A DNA stretch of 64,000 bases from Hydrogenophaga sp. NFH-34 (GCF_021401345.1 NZ_JACBGE010000003.1:186001-250000), one strand, 5' to 3'. Numbered from the stretch's first letter, positions 1 to 8,947 are shown. Numbers and translations: made by a program. The notes: a model not told the origin generated them from the sequence alone.

Positions 1-485
1 TCGGTCCGCTGGTCAGCGAAGAGCAGCTGTCGCGTGTCGTGAGCTACATGGAGATCGGCCGCTCGGAAGGCGCCACCGCCCATGCGGGCGGCGAACGGCT
101 CCAGGGGGCCGGCCTGGAACGGGGGTACTTCGTGGCACCCACTGTCTTCGCAGACGTGCGAGACGAGATGAAGATCGCGGCAGAGGAAATTTTCGGTCCC
201 GTGATCTCGGTGCTTCCTTTCGACACCACCGAAGAGGCCATCGAGCGCGGCAACAACACGCCCTATGGCCTCGGCGCGGGGGTGTGGACGCGCGACACGA
301 ACAAGGTGCAGCAAGTCACCCGCGGTCTGCGCAGCGGCTCCGTCTGGGTCAATTGCTACGGTCCCATGGATCCGGCCGTTCCGTTCGGCGGCTACAAGAT
401 GAGTGGCTATGGCCGGGAGTCCGGTACGGAGCACATCGAGGAGTTTCTCCAGACCAAGGCGGTTTGGTTCAAGGGCCGGGGTTGA
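1..485 (+). CDS. aldehyde dehydrogenase, C-terminal part (gene starts before the window)
   Basis: The frame is open from the first bases to a TGA at 483-485, leaving about 160 C-terminal residues of an NAD(P)-dependent aldehyde dehydrogenase. The visible part is the end of the catalytic domain and the oligomerisation tail: EEIFGPV at 183-203 and the tail PFGGYKMSGYGRE at about 378-416 are family hallmarks. The catalytic Cys and Glu would lie upstream of the window, so activity cannot be judged here. A GMC-type oxidoreductase begins 9 bases downstream, so the two are probably co-transcribed and could oxidise an alcohol to an aldehyde and then to an acid. The substrate cannot be told from the sequence. 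Confidence 0.93.
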   Translation, partial: GPLVSEEQLSRVVSYMEIGRSEGATAHAGGERLQGAGLERGYFVAPTVFADVRDEMKIAAEEIFGPVISVLPFDTTEEAIERGNNTPYGLGAGVWTRDTNKVQQVTRGLRSGSVWVNCYGPMDPAVPFGGYKMSGYGRESGTEHIEEFLQTKAVWFKGRG

Positions 486-494
486 TCCCGTGGC

Positions 495-2117
495 ATGCGC
501 ATGACCCAGCAATCTCTCTCATTCGACTACATCGTGGTGGGCGCCGGCGCAGCCGGCTGTGTGCTCGCCAACCGCCTGTCTCAGGACCCGCAGGTCCGCG
601 TTGCGCTGATCGAAGCGGGTCCGTCGGACCGGCGATTTCCTCTGAACTGGAAGACCGCCATCCCGATTGGCAACGTCTTCCTGTTGCCCCACGCCAGGTA
701 CAACTGGCAGTACAGTTTTCAAGGCGGGGCCGGTGTCGGCCACCGACAAATTCCCTGCCCGCGGGGCAAGCTGTTTGGCGGCTGCACGTCGGTGAACGGC
801 ACCGTCTACATCCGCGGCCACCGCAACGACTACGACCGCTGGCTCGCCGAAGGCAACGACGGCTGGGGCTTTGACGACGTGCTGCCCTACTTTCTCCGGC
901 ACGAAAACCGGTCTCAGGGTGCATCCCCATGGCACGCTCGGGGGGGTGAACTCGATGTGCAACCGCTGAAAGACCCCCACCGCCTCTCGCACGCTTTTGT
1001 CGAAGCCGCCTGCGAAGCCGGGCACGCTCGCAACGACGACTTCAATGGTGCGATCCAAGATGGCTTCGGCCTCTTCGAGCTCAACCAGCGGAACTCCGTC
1101 CGCCTCAGCAGTTCACGGGCGTTCTTGCACCCTGCATTGTCGCGCCCCAATCTTCATGTCTTCGACCAGTCGACCGCACACCGTGTGCTCTTCGTCGGCA
1201 ACCGTGCCGTGGGTGTCTCCATCCACCGCCACGGGCAGACGCTCGATCTGCGTGCCAGCGAAGAGGTCGTGCTTTCCGGCGGAGCGATCAATTCACCACA
1301 ACTGCTCATGCTATCGGGCGTCGGCGATGCACCCGCCCTGGCGCAGCATGGCATTCCCGTCGTGCACGACCTTCCGGGCGTCGGCCGCAATCTCCAGGAC
1401 CACCCCAGCGCTTCCATCGCGCTGACCAACCCCTCCGCCGAGTCCTATGCATTGACGTGGCGCACCGCTCCCCGTGCCATCGCCGCGCCTTGGCGCTATC
1501 TGCTCGGCGGCAAGGGCATGCTGGCGTCCAATGCCGCGGAAGCCGGGGGGTTCATCCGCACCGACGAGGGCCTGGCCGAACCCGACATCCAGTACACGCT
1601 CATGGTGGGCCTCAAGGAGAGCGCCCGCACATTGCCGCGTCGCCACGGATTCATGTGCCACGTCAGTCTCCTGCGGCCATCCACACGCGGGCAGGTTCGC
1701 CTGCAATCGGCCCTCCCCAACGAGAAGCCCCTCATCGAGCCGGCGTTCCTCGAAGATCCGCGCGACGTGGCCACCCTGATCAAAGGAATGCGCGAGGCGC
1801 GACGCATTCTCGGCATGCCCGCCATCGCCGGGTATATCGGCCAGGAACTGACCCCTGGCGATGCTGCCCTCTCCGACGAAGCCCTCGAAGCCTATATCCG
1901 CAACTCGGTATCCACCATCTACCACCCTGTCGGCACTTGCAAGATGGGCCCCGCAAGCGATCCGATGGCGGTGGTCGATGCCACATTGAAAGTGCACGGC
2001 CTCCAGGGCCTGCGAGTGGCCGATGCCTCCATCATGCCGAACATCGTGGGGGGCAATACCGCAGCACCTTCAATGATGATCGGCGAGCGCGCGGCCGACT
2101 TCATGCGATCCGCCTGA
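495..2117 (+). CDS. GMC family FAD-dependent alcohol dehydrogenase/oxidase
   Basis: This 540-residue protein has the usual length and motif order of choline dehydrogenase-like GMC enzymes. The FAD-binding GAGAAG lies at residues 16-21. The first GMC signature (GKLFGGCTSVNG) is near residue 95 and the second (SGGAINSPQLLMLSG) near residue 260. The C-terminal catalytic pair is visible as His477 in YHPVGT and Asn521 in GGNTAAPS. Family knowledge says such enzymes oxidise primary alcohols; the actual substrate is unknown. It follows the aldehyde dehydrogenase by 9 bases. The start at 495 could instead be the in-frame ATG at 501; neither has a strong ribosome binding site. Codon bias looks somewhat weaker here than further right in the window. 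Confidence 0.9.
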   Translation: MRMTQQSLSFDYIVVGAGAAGCVLANRLSQDPQVRVALIEAGPSDRRFPLNWKTAIPIGNVFLLPHARYNWQYSFQGGAGVGHRQIPCPRGKLFGGCTSVNGTVYIRGHRNDYDRWLAEGNDGWGFDDVLPYFLRHENRSQGASPWHARGGELDVQPLKDPHRLSHAFVEAACEAGHARNDDFNGAIQDGFGLFELNQRNSVRLSSSRAFLHPALSRPNLHVFDQSTAHRVLFVGNRAVGVSIHRHGQTLDLRASEEVVLSGGAINSPQLLMLSGVGDAPALAQHGIPVVHDLPGVGRNLQDHPSASIALTNPSAESYALTWRTAPRAIAAPWRYLLGGKGMLASNAAEAGGFIRTDEGLAEPDIQYTLMVGLKESARTLPRRHGFMCHVSLLRPSTRGQVRLQSALPNEKPLIEPAFLEDPRDVATLIKGMREARRILGMPAIAGYIGQELTPGDAALSDEALEAYIRNSVSTIYHPVGTCKMGPASDPMAVVDATLKVHGLQGLRVADASIMPNIVGGNTAAPSMMIGERAADFMRSA

Positions 2118-2232
2118 CCCCCTGCTTCACCCCCGCCCCCGGTTGCCAACCCACGGTGGGGCCGGCGACTGTCGATTCGGGGCGGCCATGCACCGGCCTG
2201 CCCATGCCTCCGGTGCGAAGCCTCTCAACGCC

Positions 2233-2272
2233 CAAACGAAAGCCCCGGGGATCTTGTCGATACCCCGGGGCT
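2233..2272 (-). terminator. rho-independent terminator of the TRAP binding-protein gene
   Basis: AGCCCCGGGG (2241-2250) pairs perfectly with CCCCGGGGCT (2263-2272) around a 12-base loop. Read on the minus strand the stem is followed by TTTCGTTT, and it lies about 40 bases after the stop of the minus-strand gene ending at 2314. It may also stop transcription arriving from the plus-strand GMC gene. Confidence 0.8.
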
Positions 2273-2313
2273 CGCCAAAGGCATGACGCGCTCGCGCGCC
2301 ATGCCCTGCTGCT

Positions 2314-3357
2314 TCAGGACTTGACGCCCTGCTTTTCGATCAGGCGGCGCGCACTCTGCACCAGCGAACGACCATCCAGCCCGCGCTTTTCCATCTCCTG
2401 AATCCACTCGACTTCCACCGGCGCCGTCTTGCGATAGAACTGCTGCGCGTCTGCACCATCGATCTGGTGGATGGTATTGCCCCGGTCCTGAGCCGCCTTC
2501 TTGCCCACCGGATCGCCGAGCAAGGTTCCGGCGCCCATGCGACCGGACTGCTCCAGGCCCGAGCACCGGTCGATCACCTTGCGCAGATCGTCCGGCATCT
2601 CTTGGTACTTCCGCTTGTTCATCGCCAACACAAAGGCGGCCGTGTAGAGCGAGTTCACGCCAGGCGCGAATTCGGAGTGGAACGGCGCAAGCTCGTGCGC
2701 CTTGATCGGGTACGCGGCATCCCAGGGAATCACCGCGCCATCGATCACGCCCTTGCTCAGCGCATCCGGAATCGCGGGCAGCGGCATGCCGACCGGGGTG
2801 GCCCCCAGATTGCTCAACAGCTTGGTCACGAGTCGGGTGGCACCGCGCACCTTGGAACCCGCGAAGTCTTCGGGGCGCTTGATCAGTTTGTTGCGCATGT
2901 GAATGACGCCGGGGCTGTGCACGTGAAAGGCCAACGCCTGAACCTCGCGGAATTCCGTGGTCGCTTCTTTCTCCATGTACTCCCAGAGCGCCCGCGATGT
3001 GCGTTCCGCGTTGTTCATCATGAACGGCAGCTCGAAGACCTCGATGCGGGGGAAACGCCCCGGTGTGTTGCCCGGCAATGTCCACGCCACGTCGACCACC
3101 CCGTCCCGAGCCTGGTCGAAGAGCTGCGCGGGTGTTCCGCCCATCTGCATTGCCGGATAGGCCTCGAACTTGATGGCGTCGCCCGACTCCTTTTCCACCC
3201 GTTCGATCCATGGCTGAACGATATTGCGCCAGCCCGTCGACTGCTGCGGCAGAAAGGTGTGAAAACGGAGCTTCAAACGCGGCTGGGCAAACCCTGTCAG
3301 CGCAGGTGCTCCCAGGCTGAGGGCACCGGCCTGCAGGATCGTTCTTCGTTGCATCAT
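2314..3357 (-). CDS. TRAP transporter substrate-binding protein (DctP family), orphan
   Basis: A 347-residue periplasmic solute-binding protein of the DctP/TRAP family, which captures carboxylates or related solutes for a DctQM-type sodium-driven importer. It starts with a signal sequence containing a twin arginine (QRRTILQ) followed by a hydrophobic stretch to about residue 24. The body shows typical DctP features such as KFEAYPAMQMGG, the WTLPGNTPGRFPRIEVFELPF region and KVRGATRL. GGAGA lies 7 bases before the ATG at 3357. No DctQ or DctM membrane gene is present in the window, so this is an orphan binding protein here. A perfect GntR-like palindrome overlaps a TATAAT element about 110 bases upstream, suggesting ligand-controlled repression. 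Ligand unknown. Confidence 0.9.
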   Translation of the reverse strand: MMQRRTILQAGALSLGAPALTGFAQPRLKLRFHTFLPQQSTGWRNIVQPWIERVEKESGDAIKFEAYPAMQMGGTPAQLFDQARDGVVDVAWTLPGNTPGRFPRIEVFELPFMMNNAERTSRALWEYMEKEATTEFREVQALAFHVHSPGVIHMRNKLIKRPEDFAGSKVRGATRLVTKLLSNLGATPVGMPLPAIPDALSKGVIDGAVIPWDAAYPIKAHELAPFHSEFAPGVNSLYTAAFVLAMNKRKYQEMPDDLRKVIDRCSGLEQSGRMGAGTLLGDPVGKKAAQDRGNTIHQIDGADAQQFYRKTAPVEVEWIQEMEKRGLDGRSLVQSARRLIEKQGVKS

Positions 3358-3455
3358 GGGACAGTCTCCAAATAGGAATCGATGGGGTTGAGAGAAGCCG
3401 TTCCTCGGGCCACCCCTGCCAGATCGTTGATCGATTGGCTTTCTGGCCCGGGTCT

Positions 3456-3470
3456 ATTGGTTCTACCAAT
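3456..3470 (-). promoter_or_regulatory. GntR-type operator overlapping a -10 element
   Basis: ATTGGT-TCT-ACCAAT is a perfect 6+3+6 palindrome. It matches the TNGTNNNACNA pattern typical of GntR-family (FadR/FCD type) repressors. On the minus strand the perfect -10 hexamer TATAAT (3474 to 3469) overlaps its edge, so a bound repressor would block the promoter of the TRAP binding-protein gene. No GntR gene lies in the window. Confidence 0.65.
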
Positions 3471-3800
3471 TATAGGAATAGCCAATAAAGCACCCTCCCG
3501 GGGTAAACCCTCGGAAGCCCCGCATACCCCACCGTCCATCCGCTGGTTGCTTGCGCCTGAAGTGCACAACCCTTGGCAGTGCACAGCTTCAGGTCGACCC
3601 GAACCAAAGCCCTCGACATCCCCCCATCTCCTGCCTCGCGGCTGTTGTTACAGCGACGTTCAAGCGCGCAGGCGCCCACCGCCCGTGGCATGCATGCAGC
3701 ATCCGGGAATGCACAAACCGCTTGGTCCAAGCCACCTGCCAGCCGGAGCCGCAATGAGCCGGGCCGGCGTTGGCCAGCGGTCGGCCCCACTGCGCGCCCT

Positions 3801-3860
<60 letters not shown>

Positions 3861-3879
3861 GATCAGCCGACTCCGGGAA

Positions 3880-4749
3880 TCAACCCTTGTCCAGCCCCAG
3901 CAGCCGCACCGCGTTGCCCTTGAGGATGCCGGGCATCACTTCGGGTTTGAAGCCGGCCACTTCGAAGTCCTTCATCCAGCGCTCGGGCGTGATCAGCGGA
4001 TAGTCGCTGCCGAACAGCACGCGGTCCTTGAGCAGGGTGTTGGCGTACTGCACGAGTTGCTTGGGGAAATACTTCGGGCTCCAGCCGCTGAGGTCGATCC
4101 ACACGTTGGGCTTGTGCGTGGCCACCGACAGCGCCTCGTCTTGCCACGGGAAGCTGGGGTGCGCCATCACGATCTGCATGTCGGGGAAGTCGATCGCCAC
4201 GTCGTCCAGGTGGATGGGGTTGCTGTATTCCAGCCGCAGGCCGCCGCCGCAGCGCATGCCCGAACCGATGCCGCTGTGGCCGGTGTGGAAGATGGCCGGC
4301 AGCTTGTGCGCATTGATCACTTCGTAGATCGGCCAGGCCATCTTGTCGTAGGGGTGGTAGCCCTGCACCGTCGGATGGAACTTGAAGCCCTTGATGCCTT
4401 CTTCCTGGATCAGGCGCTCAGCCTCGCGTGCGCCCATTTTCCCCTTGTGCGGGTCGATGCTGGCGAAGGCCATCATCATGTCGCTGTTCTCGCGCGCCGC
4501 CTGGGCAATCTCCTCGTTGGGGATGCGACGGCGACCCAGCTTGGACTCGCTGTCGACGGTAAACATCACGAGCCCGATCTTGCGTTCGCGGTAGTAGGCG
4601 ATGGTCTCGGCGATGGTCGGTCGGCGGTTGCTGCCGAAGTACTTGTCGGCCGCGCGGTCGTACTCCTCCCCGTAGTTGTCGAACGGGTTCCAGCAGCTCA
4701 CTTCAGCGTGGGTATGAATGTCGATGGCGATCAGGTTCTGGTGATCCAT
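3880..4749 (-). CDS. amidohydrolase family protein (Amidohydro_2)
   Basis: A 289-residue metal-dependent hydrolase of the amidohydrolase-2 family, which includes decarboxylases and lactonases of aromatic ring-cleavage products. Metal-ligand motifs are visible: D10-I-H12-T-H14 at the N-terminus, the FHTGHSG region, AHPSFPWQDE and the late FGSDYP aspartate. I place the start at 4749, because GGAGA precedes it at good spacing; an upstream in-frame ATG at 4776 has none. It is transcribed divergently from the crotonase of the hydroxycinnamate cluster, and a 19-bp palindrome lies between them, so it is probably controlled together with that cluster. The actual reaction is unknown; retro-aldol, decarboxylase and hydrolase roles are all possible in this family. 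Confidence 0.88.
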   Translation of the reverse strand: MDHQNLIAIDIHTHAEVSCWNPFDNYGEEYDRAADKYFGSNRRPTIAETIAYYRERKIGLVMFTVDSESKLGRRRIPNEEIAQAARENSDMMMAFASIDPHKGKMGAREAERLIQEEGIKGFKFHPTVQGYHPYDKMAWPIYEVINAHKLPAIFHTGHSGIGSGMRCGGGLRLEYSNPIHLDDVAIDFPDMQIVMAHPSFPWQDEALSVATHKPNVWIDLSGWSPKYFPKQLVQYANTLLKDRVLFGSDYPLITPERWMKDFEVAGFKPEVMPGILKGNAVRLLGLDKG

Positions 4750-4809
4750 GGGGGTCTCCGGGACTAGGGTAAACACCGATGCAATCGGTGCCTGCTTTGC
4801 TTGATTTGG

Positions 4810-4828
4810 TTATTGTTTATAACAATAA
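4810..4828. promoter_or_regulatory. perfect 19-bp palindromic operator in divergent promoter region
   Basis: TTATTGTT-TAT-AACAATAA has 8-base arms around a 3-base centre, in an AT-rich patch within GC-rich DNA. On the plus strand TATAAC (4818-4823) and on the minus strand TATAAA (4821 to 4816, with TTGTTG 17 bases upstream) both fall inside it, so one bound dimer could control both divergent promoters. The MarR protein encoded at 16848 is the obvious candidate ligand-responsive repressor, but that link is inference. Confidence 0.7.
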
Positions 4829-4858
4829 TCCCCTCACCCAACAAGCCCGCATTCCCTG

Positions 4859-5653
4859 ATGACCATGACCCCTTCCAACCCGGACCTGCGCCTGCGCCTG
4901 CATGGCGAACAATCGGAAATCGCCATCGTCACGCTCAACCGCGCGGCCAAGCGCAATGCGCTCAACGATGGCCTGATCCTGTCGCTGCGCGACGTGTTCC
5001 AGAACCTGCCCGCCAGCGTGCGCGCCGCCGTGATCCACGGCGAAGGCGATCACTTCAGCGCGGGGCTTGACCTGTCCGAACTCAGCGAACGCGACGCCAG
5101 CGAAGGCGTCTTCCACTCGCGCATGTGGCACGCCGCGCTGGACTGCGTGGAAAAAGGCAACGTTCCGGTGATCGCGGCCCTGCACGGCGCGGTGGTCGGC
5201 GGCGGCCTGGAGCTGGCCAGCGCCTGCCACATCCGTGTGGCCGACGACAGCACTTTCTACGCGCTGCCCGAAGGCACGCGCGGCATCTTCGTCGGTGGCG
5301 GCGGCGCGGTGCGCGTGCCCAAGCTGATCGGCGCCGCCCGCATGACCGACATGATGCTGACCGGCCGCGTCTACAACGCGGTGGACGGCGAGCGCATCGG
5401 CCTGTCGCAGTACGTGGTGCCGCAAGGCACGTCGCTGGACAAGGCCATCGACCTGGCCACCCGCATCGCCGGCAACGCCCGCATGACCAACTTCGCGCTC
5501 ATGCACGCCCTGCCCCGCATCGCCGAACAGCCGGCCGACCACGGCTTCCTGACCGAAGCCATGATGGCCGCGATCGCCCAGTCGGCCCCCGAAGCCAAGG
5601 CCCGCGTGCGCGCTTTCCTGGAAGGCAAGGCGGCCAAGGTCAGCAAGGACTGA
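4859..5653 (+). CDS. crotonase-fold enoyl-CoA hydratase family protein
   Basis: A 264-residue crotonase-superfamily enzyme. The oxyanion-hole segment is seen as FSAGLDLSEL near residue 65. Both catalytic glutamates of the hydratase type appear present: one in GGGLELASAC and one in ALPEGTRGIFVGGGG. It is the first gene of a plus-strand series that continues with feruloyl-CoA synthase, thiolase and a hydroxyacyl-CoA dehydrogenase. Context therefore suggests hydration of feruloyl-CoA or coumaroyl-CoA. Hydratase/lyase (retro-aldol) activity giving vanillin cannot be excluded, but the neighbouring dehydrogenase and thiolase argue for simple hydration followed by beta-oxidation. No strong ribosome binding site is visible; an ATG at 4865 is an alternative start. 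Confidence 0.88.
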   Translation: MTMTPSNPDLRLRLHGEQSEIAIVTLNRAAKRNALNDGLILSLRDVFQNLPASVRAAVIHGEGDHFSAGLDLSELSERDASEGVFHSRMWHAALDCVEKGNVPVIAALHGAVVGGGLELASACHIRVADDSTFYALPEGTRGIFVGGGGAVRVPKLIGAARMTDMMLTGRVYNAVDGERIGLSQYVVPQGTSLDKAIDLATRIAGNARMTNFALMHALPRIAEQPADHGFLTEAMMAAIAQSAPEAKARVRAFLEGKAAKVSKD

Positions 5654-5723
5654 TCTTTCTGTATCCACGAGCCAAGCCGGCGGCAGACCGGCAGCGCCCG
5701 ACACCCGTTGACCCGAGAGAGAC

Positions 5724-7583
5724 ATGAGCACGACAGCGAAATACCGCCCTCTGAAGTTCGGCGTCACGCGCGCCACCCTGCGCGACGGCAGCCCCGGCGT
5801 CCACTATCTGCGCGCCGACCAGGCGCTCGACGCCTTTCCCGAGCGCATCACCGACCGCCTCGTCCACTGGGCCCGCACCGAACCCGGGCGCACGCTGTTC
5901 GCGCGCCGCGTGAAGCAGGCCGATGGCAGCAGCGGTGACTGGAAACACATCAGCTTCGCGCAGGCGCTGGACGCCGCGCGCCGTATCGGTCAGGGTCTGA
6001 TCGACCGGGGTCTGTCGGTCGAGCGCCCAGTGCTCATCCTCAGCGAGAACGACCTCGAACATGCCTTGCTGGCGCTGGGCTGCGTGTACGCCGGCATCCC
6101 CTACTGCCCGACGTCGCCGGCCTATTCGCTCATCAGCCAGGACTTCGACAAGCTCCGCCACGTGGTCAAGACGCTGACCCCGGGCCTGGTCTTCGCCAGC
6201 GACGCCAACCGTTACAGCCGGGCCATGCTCGCCACGCTGGACAGCGACGTCGAACTGGTCGCCACCGAAGGCACGGTGCCTGGTCGGGCCACCACCTCGT
6301 TCGCCGCGCTGCTCGAGACCGAGCCGACCGACGCCGTCGACGCAGCAATGGCCGCCACCGGCCCGGACACCATCACCAAATTCCTGTTCACCTCCGGCTC
6401 GACCAAGATGCCCAAGGCGGTGATCAACACCCAGCGCATGTGGTGCGCCAACCAGCAGCAAATGACGCAGTCAATGCCCGTCCTGGGCGAAGGCAACCTG
6501 GTGCTGGTCGACTGGCTGCCCTGGAACCACACCTTCGGCGGCAACCACAACTTCGGCATGGTGATCTACCACGGTGGCTCCATGTACATCGACGACGGCA
6601 AGCCGACGCCGGCCCTGATCGGGGAAACCCTGCGCAACCTGCGCGAGATCGCGCCCACGGTGTACTTCAATGTGCCCACCGGGTTCGAAGCCATTGCCAA
6701 CGCCATGAAGACCGACGACCTGCTGCGCAAGACGCTGCTGTCGCGGGTGCAGATGTTCTTCTATGCGGGCGCCGCCCTGGCCCAGCCCGTGTGGGACAGC
6801 CTCTTCGAAAGCCAGGAGCGCGAAATCGGCGAGCGCATCGTGATGAGCACCGGCCTGGGCATGACGGAATCGGGCCCGTTCGGCATCTTCGTGACCAACC
6901 CGAACGTGAAGGCCGGCGACCTGGGCCTGCCCACGCCGGGCCTGGACCTCAAGCTGGTGGACATCGACGGCAAGACCGAAGTGCGTTACCGCGGTCCCAA
7001 CATCACCCCGGGATACTGGCGCATGCCGGCCGAAACCGCCGAAGCCTTCGACGAAGAAGGCTTCTTCAAGACCGGCGATGCCGTCAAGTGGATCGACGAG
7101 ACCGACGTGCACCAGGGCCTGAAATTCGACGGTCGCATTGCCGAAGACTTCAAACTCGCCACCGGCACCTTCGTGAGCGTGGGTCCGCTGCGCGCGAAGA
7201 TCATCGCGGCCGGCGCGCCCTATGTGCAGGACGTGGTGCTGACCGGCCTGAACATGAAAGAAGTCGGCGCCATGGTCTTCCCCACGGCCGCCGTGCGCCA
7301 GCTCAGCGGCCTGCCGGCCGATGCCTCGCTGCACGACGTGCTCGACGCGCCGGGTGTGCTGGCCCATTTCCAGACCGTGGTCAACGAACTGGCCCGCTCC
7401 GCCACCGGCAGCGCCAACCGCATTGCGCGCCTGTGCCTGCTGGCCGATCCCCCCACCATCGACCGCGGCGAGATCACCGACAAGGGCTCGATCAACCAGC
7501 GTTCGGTGCTCAGCCACCGGGCCGACACCGTGGCCAAGCTGCACGCTGACGAGTTGCACTACATCCTCAAACCGAACATCTGA
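5724..7583 (+). CDS. fcs: feruloyl-CoA synthase (hydroxycinnamate-CoA ligase)
   Basis: A 619-residue AMP-forming acyl-CoA ligase with the size and sequence character of bacterial feruloyl-CoA synthases. The ATP-binding P-loop FTSGSTKMPK lies at about residues 222-231. The family-typical WLPWNHTFGGNHNFG segment, the STGLGMTESGPFG adenylate motif and the late FKTGDAVKWID and GRIAEDFKLATGTFVSVG motifs follow in order. It would activate ferulate, p-coumarate or caffeate with CoA and ATP in the cytoplasm. GAGAGA lies a few bases before the ATG at 5724. It sits between the crotonase and the thiolase. Substrate range cannot be read from sequence, but family assignment is strong. Confidence 0.92.
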   Translation: MSTTAKYRPLKFGVTRATLRDGSPGVHYLRADQALDAFPERITDRLVHWARTEPGRTLFARRVKQADGSSGDWKHISFAQALDAARRIGQGLIDRGLSVERPVLILSENDLEHALLALGCVYAGIPYCPTSPAYSLISQDFDKLRHVVKTLTPGLVFASDANRYSRAMLATLDSDVELVATEGTVPGRATTSFAALLETEPTDAVDAAMAATGPDTITKFLFTSGSTKMPKAVINTQRMWCANQQQMTQSMPVLGEGNLVLVDWLPWNHTFGGNHNFGMVIYHGGSMYIDDGKPTPALIGETLRNLREIAPTVYFNVPTGFEAIANAMKTDDLLRKTLLSRVQMFFYAGAALAQPVWDSLFESQEREIGERIVMSTGLGMTESGPFGIFVTNPNVKAGDLGLPTPGLDLKLVDIDGKTEVRYRGPNITPGYWRMPAETAEAFDEEGFFKTGDAVKWIDETDVHQGLKFDGRIAEDFKLATGTFVSVGPLRAKIIAAGAPYVQDVVLTGLNMKEVGAMVFPTAAVRQLSGLPADASLHDVLDAPGVLAHFQTVVNELARSATGSANRIARLCLLADPPTIDRGEITDKGSINQRSVLSHRADTVAKLHADELHYILKPNI

Positions 7584-7695
7584 CCCCGCCATCACCGGCA
7601 CGGCCTCCACAGCCATGCCGACAGGCCGGCGGCGCCAGGCCTCTGCACGCGGCGGACACGGCAAAGCGATACGAACGGGTGGAAAGGACCCAGCC

Positions 7696-8946
7696 ATGAC
7701 ACAACGAGGTTTCTTCACAGCATTCGAGGACGTCGTGATCGTCGACGGCGTGCGCACGCCGATGGTCGACTACTGCGGCGCGCTGGGCCACATCTCGCCG
7801 ACCGACCTGGGCATCAAGGCCGCGCGCGCTGCGCTCGCGCGTGCCGGCATCGCCCCGAGCGAGATCGGCTCGGTGGTCACCGGCAACATGGCGCCCGGCG
7901 ACTTCGACCAGTTCTTCCTGCCGCGCCACATCGGCCTGTACGCCGGCGTGCCGGTCGAGGTGCCCGCCATCATGGCGCAGCGCATCTGCGGCACCGGCTT
8001 CGAGCTTTTCCGCCAGGCCGGTGAACACATCCAGGGCGGCGCCTGCGACGCGGCGCTGGTGGTGGGCACGGAAAGCATGACGCGCAACCCCATCGCCGCC
8101 TTCGACCACCGCACCGGCTTCAAGCTGGGCGCGCCGGTCGGCTTCAAGGACTACATGTGGGAAGCGCTCAAGGATCCCGCGGCCGGCATCAACATGATCC
8201 AGACCGCCGAGAACCTGGCCAAGAAGTACGGCATCACGCGCGAAGAAGTCGACACGTTTGCGTCGGCCTCGTTCGCCAAGGCCGTGGCGGCCCAGGAAAG
8301 CGGGTTCCTGGCGGGCGAGATCGTGCCGGTGGTGACCGAGAAGTTCGAGATCGACGGCTACCAGACACGCGGCATCCGGCTGCAGGGCAAGGTCACCGAA
8401 GTGGCGACCGACACCCACCCGCGCCTGTCGCCGGTCGAGGTGCTGGCCAAGCTCAAGCCCGTGTTCGACGGCGGCGTGCAGACCGGCGGCAACAGTTCGG
8501 CCCTGGTCGATGCCGCCGCCGCCTGCGTGGTGAGTTCCGGCGCCTACGCCAAGGCCCAGGGCAAGAAGCCGCTGGCGCGCGTGGTCGGCGCCGCTGCGGT
8601 GGGTGTGCCCCCCGAAATCATGGGCATCGGCCCGGCGCCGGCGATCCGCCTGCTGCTGGAGCGCACCGGCCTGAAGCTGGACGACATCGCCCGCTTCGAG
8701 GTCAACGAAGCCCAGGGCGCCCAGACCCTCGCGGTCGCCAAGGAGCTGGGCATGGACATCAACAAGCTCAACGTCAACGGCGGCGCCATCGCGCTGGGCC
8801 ACCCGCTGGCCACCACCGGTGTGCGCCTGACGCTGACGCTGGCCCGCGAGCTGCAGCGCAGCGGCAAGAAGTACGGCATTTCCAGCGCCTGCGTCGGCGG
8901 TGGCCAGGGCATCGCCCTCCTCATTGAGAACCCGGAAGGAAACTGA
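7696..8946 (+). CDS. acetyl-CoA acetyltransferase-family thiolase
   Basis: A 416-residue thiolase with all three catalytic elements. The nucleophile is Cys98 in RICGTGF, the general base His369 lies in GGAIALGHPL, and Cys399 lies in SACVGGGQG. GGAAAGGA precedes the ATG at 7696. In this cluster it would cleave an aryl-3-ketopropionyl-CoA, such as vanilloyl-acetyl-CoA, with free CoA to give an aroyl-CoA and acetyl-CoA; this substrate is inferred from neighbours, not from sequence. The next gene starts one base after its stop, so the two are clearly one operon. The enzyme could also act in ordinary fatty-acid or acetoacetyl-CoA metabolism. Confidence 0.92.
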   Translation: MTQRGFFTAFEDVVIVDGVRTPMVDYCGALGHISPTDLGIKAARAALARAGIAPSEIGSVVTGNMAPGDFDQFFLPRHIGLYAGVPVEVPAIMAQRICGTGFELFRQAGEHIQGGACDAALVVGTESMTRNPIAAFDHRTGFKLGAPVGFKDYMWEALKDPAAGINMIQTAENLAKKYGITREEVDTFASASFAKAVAAQESGFLAGEIVPVVTEKFEIDGYQTRGIRLQGKVTEVATDTHPRLSPVEVLAKLKPVFDGGVQTGGNSSALVDAAAACVVSSGAYAKAQGKKPLARVVGAAAVGVPPEIMGIGPAPAIRLLLERTGLKLDDIARFEVNEAQGAQTLAVAKELGMDINKLNVNGGAIALGHPLATTGVRLTLTLARELQRSGKKYGISSACVGGGQGIALLIENPEGN

Positions 8947-8947
8947 C

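Noticed and set aside
4859-5653. Calling the crotonase a feruloyl-CoA hydratase/lyase
   Set aside because: Sequence alone does not separate hydratase from lyase, and the neighbouring dehydrogenase and thiolase favour hydration followed by beta-oxidation.
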